A program made the translations under genes and the position numbers. A model generated the notes under the pieces. That model did not search any database and had not been told where the DNA came from. It worked only from the letters and a program-made list of their open reading frames with translations. DNA of 19,043 nucleotides from assembly GCA_964561005.1 (NCBI GenBank), contig CAZLNO010000080.1, forward strand, positions 1 to 19,043, in the 5' to 3' direction. Shown piece after piece: positions 1 to 6,576 of the stretch (position 1 is its first letter; every line of letters begins with the position of its first letter). Source of the stretch: CAZLNO01 sp964561005. GTDB taxonomy: Bacteria; Pseudomonadota; Alphaproteobacteria; Kiloniellales; Rhodovibrionaceae.

Positions 1-1
1 G

Positions 2-547
2 CAGAACGACGGGCTCAGGATCACCGACCTGCACCAGGGCATCGTCTGGGGCACCAACACCGATCAGACGAAGCGCCACGAACAGCTCGTCAACCGCTTC
101 GACTACGACGGCGACTACGGCACGGTGCTCAACCGCTTCCTGATGCAGGCGGCGATCGGCCATCCGCTGACGGTGCACGGCAGCGGCGGCCAGACCCGCG
201 CCTTCATCCACCTGCGCGACACCGTGCGCTGCATCGCCCTGGCGATCGCCCACCCGCCGCGGCACGGCGAGCGGGTGCGCATCATGAACCAGATGACCGA
301 GACCCACTGCATCGCCGAACTGGCGCGCATGGTCTCCGAGATGACCGGAGTGCCGATCCAGCACGTGGACAACCCGCGCAAGGAGGCGCCGGCGAACGAC
401 CTCGCGGCGCGCAACGAGGCGCTGCGCGGCCTGGGCCTGCAGCCGATCACCCTGGAGGCGGGCCTGATGCGGGAGGTCGGCGAGGTCGCCCGGCGCCATG
501 CCGAGCGCTGCGACCGCGACAAGATCCCCTGCGTGTCCCGATGGTAG
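2..547 (+). CDS. sqdB: UDP-sulfoquinovose synthase, C-terminal 181 residues (5' end outside window)
   Basis: The enzyme converts UDP-glucose plus sulfite to UDP-sulfoquinovose, the head-group donor for the sulfolipid SQDG. It is an NAD-dependent extended SDR acting in the cytoplasm. The frame is open from the first bases, so only the C-terminal part is present; the family is about 390-400 residues. Seen in the sequence: NRFDYDGDYGTVLNRF, then QAAIGHPLTVHGSGGQTRAF, RDTVRCIALAIA, NQMTETH and the terminal DKIPCVSRW. These match the conserved C-terminal blocks of SqdB/SQD1 as I remember them. The Rossmann NAD site and the catalytic Tyr/Lys lie upstream of the window. The gene stops 22 bp before a second epimerase gene on the same strand, so the two are probably cotranscribed. 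Another NDP-sugar epimerase from a polysaccharide cluster is possible but fits the motifs less well. Confidence 0.85.
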   Translation, partial: QNDGLRITDLHQGIVWGTNTDQTKRHEQLVNRFDYDGDYGTVLNRFLMQAAIGHPLTVHGSGGQTRAFIHLRDTVRCIALAIAHPPRHGERVRIMNQMTETHCIAELARMVSEMTGVPIQHVDNPRKEAPANDLAARNEALRGLGLQPITLEAGLMREVGEVARRHAERCDRDKIPCVSRW

Positions 548-569
548 GCGAGGCGGAGGGGGACGCGGC

Positions 570-1559
570 TTGGCGACGCGGCTGCTGATCACCGGCGGGG
601 CGGGCTTCATCGGCGCCAACCTGATCGCCGAGCTCAGCGCGCGCGGCGGCTACGCCATCACCGTGCTCGACGATCTTTCCGCCGGCTGCCGCGAGCGGCT
701 GGCGCCCTACGACGTGCGGCTTCACGTGGCGGATCTGCGCGACCGCGCGGCCCTGGCGGCGGCGCTGGCGGGGCAGGACGCCGTGGTGCACCTGGCGGCG
801 GCAACCAGCGTGGTCGACTCCGTCGCCGACCCGCAAGCGGACTTCGACGTCAACGTGCGCGGCAGCCTCTGCCTGCTGGAGGCCGCGCGGGCGGCGGGGG
901 TGCGCCGGATCGTCGCCGCGTCCTCGGGCGGCACCGTGGTGGGGGACGAGCCGCCGCCGGTGCATGAAGGCCAGGTGCCCAGCCCGCGCTCGCCCTACGG
1001 CGCGGCCAAGCTGGCGCTGGAGGGCTATCTGGCCGCCTATGCCGGCAGCTATGGCCTGACCACCTGCGCGCTGCGCTTCGCCAACGTCTACGGCCCGCTG
1101 TCCGAGCGCAAGGGCAGCGTCGTCGCCGCCTTCTTCCGGCGGCTGCTGGGCGGGCAGGAACTCGTGGTGCACGGGGACGGCACCCAGGTCCGCGACTATA
1201 TCTATGTCGGCGACGTGGCGGCCGGTATCCGCCAGGCGCTGGAGAGCGGGGCGAGCGGGGTGTACCAGCTCGGCACCGGCCGTCCGACGACGGTGAACGC
1301 GCTGCTGGAGGCGGTCGCCGCGACCGTGGGACAGCGCGAGCTGCCGGTGCGCTACGCGCCGGCACGCGCGGGCGAGGTGCACGCCACCTGGTGCGACATT
1401 CGGCGGGCCCGGGCCGCCTTCGGCTTCGCGCCCGCGACCGGGCTGCGGCGGGGGCTGGCCCACACCTGGGCCTGGTTCCAGGCCCAGCCGCGGGAGCGGG
1501 CCGGGGCCGTGGTCGTCGGGGCGGCCGAGGGCGCCTATTCCCCGACCACGATGTCGTAG
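570..1559 (+). CDS. NAD-dependent epimerase/dehydratase (extended SDR, GalE/WbpP-like)
   Basis: Predicted cytoplasmic nucleotide-sugar epimerase or dehydratase of 329 residues. The NAD-binding Rossmann motif GGAGFIG is at residues 9-15. The SDR catalytic pair is in PYGAAK (Tyr143, Lys147), preceded by an SSGGT segment where the third catalytic residue normally sits. RFANVYGP and VHGDGTQVRDYIYVGDVA are typical of UDP-glucose 4-epimerase relatives. I chose the TTG at 570 because a strong ribosome-binding site (GGAGGGGGA, 555-563) sits 6 bp before it and translation then starts LATRLLITGG, the usual N-terminus. An in-frame ATG at 498 would add 24 poor residues inside the upstream gene. The 3' end overlaps the convergent gene by 25 bp. 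The substrate is not determined; the neighbouring sulfoquinovose synthase suggests a sugar-nucleotide or glycolipid role. Confidence 0.85.
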   Translation: MATRLLITGGAGFIGANLIAELSARGGYAITVLDDLSAGCRERLAPYDVRLHVADLRDRAALAAALAGQDAVVHLAAATSVVDSVADPQADFDVNVRGSLCLLEAARAAGVRRIVAASSGGTVVGDEPPPVHEGQVPSPRSPYGAAKLALEGYLAAYAGSYGLTTCALRFANVYGPLSERKGSVVAAFFRRLLGGQELVVHGDGTQVRDYIYVGDVAAGIRQALESGASGVYQLGTGRPTTVNALLEAVAATVGQRELPVRYAPARAGEVHATWCDIRRARAAFGFAPATGLRRGLAHTWAWFQAQPRERAGAVVVGAAEGAYSPTTMS

Positions 1560-2116
1560 TAGAGCGCGCGGCCGGGCTCGACCTCGATCAGGTGGGAGAC
1601 CGCCACGGCCTCGCCCTCGGCCGTCACGTCGTACCAGCCGGCGTCGAGCACCAGCCGCGGCCGCGCGCCCCGCGCCCGGGCCACGATCACGCCGTTCCAG
1701 GGGCCCGGCTGATAGCGGCGGACGGTCCAGCGGGCCGGCTCCTCGATTCGGGGTCCCTCGATCCCGGCGCGCAGGCCGAGGCGCACCACGCCGGCGTCCA
1801 GGTTCAGCCGCAGCGTCTGCTCCGCCGCGCCGTCCACCGTGAACGGGGCCACCGCGGTGGCGTTCCCATAGCGCACGGCGGCCTCGTAGCGGCCCGGCGG
1901 CAGCGCCAGGGCCGTCGGCGTCGCGTGGCGCCGCGCGACCTCGCCAGCCCGCTGGCCCTCGCGCAGGCGGAAGATCCAGATGTCGGCCGCGTCCCAGATC
2001 GACTCGCCACGCTCGGCGATCACGGTTTCCAGCCGCACCGGCACCGCCTCCCTCGCCTGGGCGGGCAGCGCCGCCAGTCCGGCCACCAGACCCACGGCCA
2101 CGAAAAGCCATCGCAT
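1535..2116 (-). CDS. Periplasmic protein with two beta-sandwich-like repeats, function unknown
   Basis: Protein of 193 residues with a Sec signal peptide (MRWLFVAVGLVAGLAALPAQA, cleavage after AQA at about residue 21). The mature part holds two similar segments, about residues 66-106 and 152-193. Both follow the pattern hydrophobic-x-hydrophobic-x-x-G-x-Y, then a short strand, then a Val-x-x-G turn and a final strand pair (LPPGRYEAAVRYG and LDAGWYDVTAEG). This resembles carboxypeptidase-regulatory-like or other Ig-like beta-sandwich domains, but I do not recognise a named family. The ATG at 2116 is preferred over one at 2131 because GGGGGA lies about 7 bp upstream of it and the signal peptide then starts cleanly. 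The gene is convergent with the epimerase gene and overlaps its end. A cell-envelope role is inferred from the signal peptide only. Confidence 0.7.
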   Translation of the reverse strand: MRWLFVAVGLVAGLAALPAQAREAVPVRLETVIAERGESIWDAADIWIFRLREGQRAGEVARRHATPTALALPPGRYEAAVRYGNATAVAPFTVDGAAEQTLRLNLDAGVVRLGLRAGIEGPRIEEPARWTVRRYQPGPWNGVIVARARGARPRLVLDAGWYDVTAEGEAVAVSHLIEVEPGRALYYDIVVGE

Positions 2117-2421
2117 CGCCTTGTCCCCCATCGACGCCGCCCTGCCCGTGGAGGCGGCCAACGCAGGGAAGAAGGTGTACCCGTGAAACCGGCCGTCGTG
2201 AAGCGCTTTCTTGGCCGGCCGTGGCATTTCGAAAAATAACTGGTCAGAATTTCTAGGTGCGATCCAGAGGAATATTACTGTACAATTTTAGAGTTTCTGA
2301 CGTCGTGAATGGACGGCCGATACGTTAACAGTTTACGCTTCCGCGGGCATCGGCCCGACTCCGGGGTCGCGGCGCAAGGATGGGCCGGCGACCGGTCCAG
2401 AGGCGCGGGAGGATATCGTTC
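2117..2421. promoter_or_regulatory. 305-bp divergent intergenic region, AT-rich core
   Basis: This stretch separates the divergent genes starting at 2116 (minus) and 2422 (plus). GC content drops clearly between about 2225 and 2340, as expected for promoter DNA in a high-GC genome. TACAAT at 2281-2286 resembles a plus-strand -10 hexamer, but I see no convincing -35 box at the right spacing. No coding sequence is apparent. The ribosome-binding site of the downstream gene (GGGAGGA, 2407-2413) lies at its end. Confidence 0.35.
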
Positions 2422-2721
2422 ATGAAGGAACTTGATCCGAACAGGTTCGCCGAACTCCGGACCCGCATGGCGGACCGGACGTGGTGCTTCTTCCCGGTCT
2501 CCACCCAGGACGGCTGGTTCGCGCTGGCGATCGCCTGGCGCGGGCGGGACGGCTATGAGGAGCTGCCGCTGGAGGATGCCTGCGCGGAAACCTATGTCGA
2601 GATGCAACGCCACGCCGACGCGCTGAACCGCGAGCTTGGCTGCGACAGCGTCACCGCGGCGCGGATCGTGGGCGAAACGGCGCAGACCTCGGCAGCATCC
2701 CGTGAGTCCGGGGCGTCCTGA
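2422..2721 (+). CDS. Small hypothetical protein, 99 aa
   Basis: I do not recognise a family. The ATG at 2422 has a strong ribosome-binding site, GGGAGGA at 2407-2413, spaced 8 bp, which settles the start; an in-frame ATG further upstream (2380) has none. The protein is soluble and acidic in its middle, has no signal peptide or membrane segment, and contains several aromatic residues (WCFFP, DGWFALAIAW). The N-terminal half looks like an alpha/beta fold. From about residue 53 (PLEDACAETYVEMQRHADALNREL) it looks helical. The last 15 residues are rich in Ala and Ser and probably disordered. It stands alone, with an AT-rich upstream region that could carry its promoter. Confidence 0.65.
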   Translation: MKELDPNRFAELRTRMADRTWCFFPVSTQDGWFALAIAWRGRDGYEELPLEDACAETYVEMQRHADALNRELGCDSVTAARIVGETAQTSAASRESGAS

Positions 2722-2763
2722 CAGGACCGCGCGCCGGCGTGTCCGCTGGTCCCTTTCGTAAAC

Positions 2764-2949
2764 TCACTCGCCGACGACGCGCAGGCCGTGGCGAGGCCCC
2801 ATGCGCCTGACCGCGATGGCGGGGGCGGTTCGCCGGGACACGCCGACGCGCGGATCGTTGTCGACCACGATCCGGATACGGGCGCGACGCTCGCTGACGC
2901 ACCACTCGCGCAGCGCACCGATCCAGAATGCAAGAATCAGATAGGGCAT
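2764..2949 (-). CDS. Possible small hypothetical protein, 61 aa
   Basis: An ATG-initiated frame of 61 residues with a hydrophobic start (MPYLILAFWIGALREW) followed by a basic, Arg-rich remainder (SERRARIRIVVDN). By my count about five-sixths of its codons end in G or C, with a lower GC content in the second position, which is the coding pattern of this genome. I see no good Shine-Dalgarno sequence. It could be a small membrane-associated protein. The first 15 residues are too short for a confident transmembrane helix. Frames on the opposite strand here lack a start with a ribosome-binding site. Existence is uncertain and no function is proposed. Confidence 0.4.
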   Translation of the reverse strand: MPYLILAFWIGALREWCVSERRARIRIVVDNDPRVGVSRRTAPAIAVRRMGPRHGLRVVGE

Positions 2950-3080
2950 GCAGCGATCATGGGATGCGGTCGCTTAAGATTACATGAATATCCGACGCGA
3001 ATACCCGCAAAGGGACGCCGCGCACGGCCTTCCGGGTCGGGAAGAGGCCACATTCGCGTGCGTCCCGGCGCTGCCGTCGA

Positions 3081-4634
3081 TCAATGGCGCGGCGCCTGGG
3101 TGGTGCGATCCAGACTCCGGGCCGTCGTCGCGGCGTCCCCGCCGGCGCCCGGTCGAAGCAGCATGACCTGCGCCGTGGTGCCGCTCCCCGTGGGCGCGCG
3201 CAGCCACTTGAGGGCGAAAGCCAGGTCCGCGTTCGGCTGGTCCCGGCGGCGCGGACAGCGGCCCCGCGTCGCGCCCCTCGCCGTTCCGCGCAGTTCCGGC
3301 GCGCGATGCGCCGTGCACAGGTCCGGCTGCACGCCGTCGGGATGCACCGAGCGGCCGTCGGGGCCGCGATGGCGCGCCCAGGTCAGCACCAGCCGGGCCC
3401 CGTCCGGCAGCCGTCGGACAAGCTGCACGCTGTCCTTGCCGTAGCTGGGCGAGCCGATCAGCACCGCGCGCCCCGCCTGTTTCAGGGCGTTGGCGAGCAC
3501 CTCGGCCGCCGAGGCCGTGCCGCCGTTGATCAGCACCGCCAGGGGCCGGCCCCCGGTCAGCTCGCCGGGCACCGCGTCGTGGCTGTGGCGGCTCTTCGGG
3601 TGCCGGCCCTCCACGGCGACGATCCGTCCCGAGTCGAGGAAGAGGTCGGCCGTGGCCACGGCCGCGGACAGCACCCCGCCGGGCGTGTCGCGCAGGTCGA
3701 GCACGACGCCGGCAAAGGGGGCCCGATCGGCGGCGGCCTCGCGCAGGACGGCGCCCACGGCCTTCGGGACCGTCCGGGAGAACCGGTGAATGCGGAGATA
3801 CACCACGTCGTCCATGCGGCGGTGGTCCACCGACGGCGCGCGCGCGGCCGGGCGCAGGGTCAGCCGGCGCCGCGCGCCGTGGCGCGTCCGGACCTTCAGG
3901 CGGCAGTCCCGCGCGCCCACTCGCTCCAGGCGGCCGCGCAGGGCGGGCGCGTCCAGCCCGGCGAGGGACCGGCCGTCGAGATGCGTGATGACGTCGCCCG
4001 CGGCGAGACCCGCGCGCCCGGCCGGCGCCTCGGGATGCACGGCGACGATACGGGCGCCGGTCTCCTGGGCCGCCACCCGGATGCCCAGGCCGCCGAAGCC
4101 GGCGTCGGCCGCGCGGTCGGCGCGCGCCTGCCCCGGCGGCGCATAGGAGCTGTGCGCGTCGAGCCGGCGAAGCAGTCCCTCGAACAGCGCGGCGTGCAGC
4201 CGCGCCGGCGCCGCCGCCGCCACGGCCGGCGACGCGCGACCCGCCGCCATGACCAGGCGCGTCGTCCGGCGCGCCCAGTCGTCGCCGACCGGCGCGGCGG
4301 CGAGCGTGATCCGGGCCAGCTCGCGGCTCGCCCGGCGCAGACTCAGCATCTCTTCCGCGCGGTGCACGGCGAGCGCGGGGTCCAGGCGGGTCAGGCCCGT
4401 CAGGCTCGCCGCCGCCGCCGCGTCCGGCGGGGGCGGATCGACATGGAAACGCCGCACCTGCGCGAATCCGGCGGCCAGAAGCCGCTGCATGCTCGACGCC
4501 TCGAATGGCGATGCCGTGACGGTTCCTTCGGCCGGAGGGCGCGAGGACGCGGTACACCCCTGACACAGGGCCGCCACGACAAGCGTCAGCAGACAGGCCG
4601 TGACTCGCGGCGACGTGAGTGCGCGTGGACGCAT
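3081..4634 (-). CDS. S41 family peptidase (CtpA-like carboxyl-terminal processing protease)
   Basis: Predicted exported serine protease of 517 residues with a Ser-Lys dyad, of the type that cleaves envelope proteins near their C-termini. The N-terminal segment MRPRALTSPRVTACLLTLVV is a signal peptide. The following ALCQGC resembles a lipobox, but Cys rather than Leu occupies the -3 position, so lipidation is doubtful. A PDZ domain covers roughly residues 170-250 (GFGGLGIRVAA, then APAGRAGLAAGDVITHLDG). In the catalytic domain, VVLDLRDTPGG is followed by NGGTASAAEVLANAL with Ser375 and by GSPSYGKDSVQ with Lys400. The 25-residue spacing agrees with characterised CtpA enzymes. The ATG at 4634 is chosen for the signal peptide; an in-frame GTG at 4655 is an alternative and neither has a strong ribosome-binding site. 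The C-terminal 70 residues are low-complexity and Arg-rich. Confidence 0.85.
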   Translation of the reverse strand: MRPRALTSPRVTACLLTLVVAALCQGCTASSRPPAEGTVTASPFEASSMQRLLAAGFAQVRRFHVDPPPPDAAAAASLTGLTRLDPALAVHRAEEMLSLRRASRELARITLAAAPVGDDWARRTTRLVMAAGRASPAVAAAAPARLHAALFEGLLRRLDAHSSYAPPGQARADRAADAGFGGLGIRVAAQETGARIVAVHPEAPAGRAGLAAGDVITHLDGRSLAGLDAPALRGRLERVGARDCRLKVRTRHGARRRLTLRPAARAPSVDHRRMDDVVYLRIHRFSRTVPKAVGAVLREAAADRAPFAGVVLDLRDTPGGVLSAAVATADLFLDSGRIVAVEGRHPKSRHSHDAVPGELTGGRPLAVLINGGTASAAEVLANALKQAGRAVLIGSPSYGKDSVQLVRRLPDGARLVLTWARHRGPDGRSVHPDGVQPDLCTAHRAPELRGTARGATRGRCPRRRDQPNADLAFALKWLRAPTGSGTTAQVMLLRPGAGGDAATTARSLDRTTQAPRH

Positions 4635-4719
4635 TATCCGTTGTTCGAACCGCACGCTGGAAGCGCATCCCGGTCGCGGTGACTACAAGCGAGTGCCCGA
4701 GCGCGGGAATGCAACCCAG

Positions 4720-4752
4720 ATTATGTTTGTCCCTGGTATCTTGTCGGATACC
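4720..4752 (-). promoter_or_regulatory. Candidate promoter and inverted-repeat operator of the S41 peptidase gene
   Basis: On the minus strand CCGACA (4742-4747) and CATAAT (4720-4725) are separated by 16 bp and resemble -35 and -10 hexamers. They would give a leader of roughly 80 nt before the ATG at 4634. The -35 position is overlapped by a perfect inverted repeat, GGTATC-N6-GATACC (4735-4752), a typical shape for a dimeric regulator site. The -35 match is only partial and no regulator gene is adjacent, so this is a suggestion. Confidence 0.28.
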
Positions 4753-4836
4753 GAGTGGTACGAGTCAAGCCCCTCGGGGCGCGGCCCACTATCGTCGCCG
4801 AAGGGATACACATGATGCTTGTTGAATGCCCGGGAA

Positions 4837-4950
4837 ATGCCACGAGCAATACTGATTGAAAACCTTAACCGCGAAGAAACCTTAACTTGGAATATACACC
4901 CAGATGAATTCACTCCGACGTCAAGATATGTGATACCGCCCGACAAATGA
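4837..4950 (+). pseudogene. AT-rich coding remnant, 37 residues, cut by the palindromic element
   Basis: The frame starts MPRAILIENLNREETLTWNI and stops at a TGA inside the terminal repeat of the next element, so its last ten or so residues are encoded by the element. Codon use differs sharply from the rest of the window: three ATA codons, TTA, AGA, and mostly A/T third positions. It therefore looks like acquired DNA. The order of hydrophobic strand, polar loop, then W-N-I-H-P-D-E-F is reminiscent of the N-terminus of phage tail or contractile-injection tube/LysM proteins, which carry a similar F-N-P-x-E-Y block. That link is weak. There is no proper ribosome-binding site, so it is probably a remnant and not an active gene. 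Confidence 0.35.
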
Positions 4951-5101
4951 AATCGTACGTCTGGGCGGCCTCATGCTTGGCGTCCCGCCGACTTCGTGTC
5001 CGACAGGCTCAGCATGAGGACCTCGTCCTGAGCTTGTCGGACACGCAGTCGACGCCCTTGGGCGTCAAGGACGAGTCTGTTCAAATGTCGGGCGGTATGA
5101 C
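4930..5101. mobile_element. 172-bp palindromic element with terminal inverted repeats (MITE-like)
   Basis: The ends form imperfect 22-bp inverted repeats, 4930-4951 and 5080-5101, matching at 19 of 22 positions around the shared core ATACCGCCCGACA. The interior is itself largely self-complementary, with a long hairpin at 4979-5056 and the perfect small palindrome GACGCCC-TT-GGGCGTC at 5051-5066. It encodes no plausible protein. Size, terminal repeats and lack of coding capacity fit a miniature inverted-repeat element or a composite REP-type element. I see no clear target-site duplication (flanks end AAGATAT and begin TTGGCAA). Confidence 0.55.
4969..5056. repeat. REP-type palindrome with a 22-bp internal insertion
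   Basis: CCTCATGCT (4969-4977) and AGCATGAGG (5011-5019) are perfect inverted arms. With the inner CGACAGGCTCAG they rebuild the dispersed alphaproteobacterial repeat of the form CCTCATGCTTCGACAGGCTC..., but here about 22 bp (4980-5001) are inserted between CTT and CGACAGG. A second arm, CTGAGCTTGTCGGACAC (5028-5044), pairs with 4998-5014 with one mismatch, giving a long hairpin that continues outward to 4979/5056. Related copies flank the assembly gap near 17100 and 17213. Confidence 0.7.
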
Positions 5102-5291
5102 TTGGCAATTGCGATACAAATGCGTTTGCCTTCCGACCCATCAAATTCGTGCAACAGACACGATCCAATCGGAACGGGACGGCAAACGTTTTTCCGAGGG
5201 CGAGGCGCGGCGTGCTGCCTTCCGGCCGCGATGGCCCGTGGCGCGCTCTTGGTGAGGGGGCCGGAGCGAATCGCTCCGGCGGATCGCAGGG
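5102..5291. other. Non-coding stretch with two inverted repeats
   Basis: No convincing gene. CGTTTGCC (5123-5130) is repeated in inverse as GGCAAACG (5181-5188), followed by TTTTT. The arms extend to 11 of 12 bases and the loop is about 45 nt. A perfect hairpin, CCGGAGCG-AAT-CGCTCCGG (5261-5279), lies just before the PAS-encoding remnant. Either could be a leftover leader or terminator structure. I cannot assign a function. Confidence 0.35.
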
Positions 5292-5793
5292 GTGACGGCA
5301 CTCGCACGGAATGACGCCATCGCGGCCGGGCTTCCCGACGCGGTGGTCTCGGTCGACGAGGCGCAGCGGATCGTTTTCGTCAACGCCAGCGCCGAGCGCA
5401 TGTTCGGCTACACGGCGGACGAACTCCTCGGCGCGGCGCTTGACGTGCTGCTGCCGCCGCGTCCGGAGATGCCGGACGGCCAGCACGGCGGGCATGCGCA
5501 GGGGTCGACATTCGACGGGGAGACCAAGGCGCCGGCGGAGTGCGTGGGGCGACGCAAGGACGGCGGCACCCTTCCCGTGGAAATCGTCTTCGTTGGCGCA
5601 AACCTGAGTGATTGCGCCCGAGCCAGGGCACAAGAAGGGCGTCGCTCTGGGCCTGGCCGTCACCAAGGCCCTTGTCGAGGCGCACGGCGGCGCCCTCGAC
5701 ATCGACAGCGCGGTGGCGCGCGGGACCACGGTGCGCCTGCGCTTCCCCGCCAGTCGGGTGATCGCGCCGCCCCGGCCGGGCAGCCGCCCTTGA
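5292..5793 (+). pseudogene. Broken PAS-domain sensor histidine kinase
   Basis: The first frame (from a GTG at 5292) encodes a PAS domain: LPDAVVSVDEAQRIVFVN, then ASAERMFGYTADELLG and GRRKDGGTLPVEIVF, about residues 12-100. Near 5605-5625 the homology jumps to another frame, which reads GHKKGVALGLAVTKALVEAH, then GGALDIDSAVARGTTVRLRF, up to a stop at 5793. That is the end of a histidine-kinase HATPase domain (the G2 box and last strands). The phosphoacceptor His region, the N box and the G1 box are absent. An internal deletion with frame change has therefore joined the sensor start to the kinase tail, and it cannot signal. A short PAS-only protein from the first frame is possible but would carry a nonsense Arg-rich tail. 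The intact gene probably sensed a small ligand or redox state. Confidence 0.75.
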
Positions 5794-5887
5794 GGCCGGG
5801 GGCGGGGCGCCGCGCCATGGGCGTTCACTGAACTCCGTTGGCCGGCCGGGGGCTCGCCCCGTCCGGAACGTTCTCGTCACGGACGAC

Positions 5888-5925
5888 GGAAAACGTCCGG
5901 GGCGCGGACAGGGCCCGCGCCCCGC
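5888..5925 (-). terminator. Hairpin downstream of the lipoprotein gene, shared sequence family with 9386-9423
   Basis: GGGGCGCGG (5899-5907) and CCGCGCCCC (5915-5923) form a perfect 9-bp stem with a 7-nt loop, 33 nt past the stop of the minus-strand lipoprotein gene. In that direction the stem is followed by GGACGTTTTCC. The 38-nt unit matches the hairpin after glnD at 33 of 38 positions, in the same orientation relative to its upstream gene. A role in termination or mRNA 3'-end protection is inferred; the T-run is short and displaced. Confidence 0.5.
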
Positions 5926-5957
5926 CGTGTCGTCCGGTTGCCATGATGGCGGCCAGC

Positions 5958-6455
5958 CTACTCCGGCGCGGGAATGCGCCGGGTCTCGGTGCGGCCCGCG
6001 GCGTCGGTGATGGCGACTTCGAGGTGCCAGGCGCCAGGCTCGTCGGCGTAGCCCTCCGGCAGCGGGAGGCGGGCGACCACGCCGTGGCGGTACTCTTCGC
6101 GCGGGCCGCTGCCGCCGAACACCCAGCCGAACAGCGGCAGCGACAGCGACAGCCCCGGATTGATGCCGCTTTCCGAGCCGCCGGTGGCGGTGATGCCCAC
6201 CGCCGGGCGTGCGTCGGTCGCGGTGACGCCGCGCAGGCTGCGCCGCGTCGCCGGCGGCACCTCGCGGCCGTCCGGCCCCGCCAGCCGGATGCTCTCGACG
6301 CGCTGTGCGGCGCGCAGGTTGGCGACGCGCAGCACCACCGCTTCCCCCGACTCGTCGAGGCTCGCGGCGAACTGCGGATGCGGCGCGGGCGCCGGGGCGC
6401 GGGCGCAGGCGGCCAGGGCGAGCAGGACGGCGATCAAAAAGGCGCGCGGGAGCAT
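5958..6455 (-). CDS. Small lipoprotein of unknown function, 165 aa
   Basis: The N-terminus MLPRAFLIAVLLALAACARA is a lipoprotein signal with a good lipobox, LAAC (lipidated Cys17). The ATG at 6455 is preceded by GAGG about 9 bp upstream. Longer versions starting inside the divergent glnD region lack a sensible N-terminus. The mature protein is rich in short beta-strand segments (GEAVVLRVANL, GAWHLEVAITDAAGR) and ends in RTETRRIPAPE, so it looks like an Ig-like or beta-sandwich envelope protein. The middle part, GGSESGINPGLSLSLPLFGW, is Gly/Ser-rich. I do not recognise the family. It is divergent from glnD, with 121 bp between the two starts, and its 3' side carries the repeated hairpin. Confidence 0.7.
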   Translation of the reverse strand: MLPRAFLIAVLLALAACARAPAPAPHPQFAASLDESGEAVVLRVANLRAAQRVESIRLAGPDGREVPPATRRSLRGVTATDARPAVGITATGGSESGINPGLSLSLPLFGWVFGGSGPREEYRHGVVARLPLPEGYADEPGAWHLEVAITDAAGRTETRRIPAPE

Positions 6456-6576
6456 GCGGCGAAACCTCGGGCTGCGTGCGAGTCGGGCTGCGAACGGCGG
6501 TCGCACCGCCGGACGGGACATGGCATAGTGACCCCATCCCGCCCATGTGACATATGGCGTCAGCCCCGAGGAGGGT
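6456..6576. promoter_or_regulatory. Divergent promoter region between lipoprotein gene and glnD
   Basis: The 121 bp between two divergent starts must hold at least one promoter. A perfect inverted repeat, CGGCGGT-CGC-ACCGCCG (6495-6511), sits near the middle and could be an operator. I see no convincing -35/-10 pair. AGGAGG (6569-6574) precedes the glnD ATG but by only 2 nt, closer than usual. Confidence 0.35.

Noticed and set aside
447..2111. Long minus-strand open frame opposite the epimerase gene
   Set aside because: Arg/Gly/Pro-rich shadow of the plus-strand epimerase, which has clear SDR motifs. Long antisense frames are expected at this GC content.
2788..3444. Plus-strand frame opposite the protease end
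   Set aside because: No start with a ribosome-binding site and composition typical of an antisense shadow of the S41 peptidase gene.
4683..4946. 87-codon minus-strand frame in the AT-rich region
   Set aside because: No ribosome-binding site or recognisable pattern. It begins inside the palindromic element, so it is unlikely to be a gene.
4930..5101. CRISPR-like repeats
   Set aside because: The repeats are inverted and single, with no regular spacer arrangement and no cas genes.
5123..5193. Rho-independent terminator from CGTTTGCC ... GGCAAACG-TTTTT
   Set aside because: The loop of about 45 nt is too large for a standard terminator, and no gene ends just upstream; kept only as a note in the intergenic entry.
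4971..5828. 285-codon minus-strand frame across the PAS/kinase remnant
   Set aside because: It runs through the repeat element and opposite clear PAS and HATPase sequence; its end is translated REP sequence.
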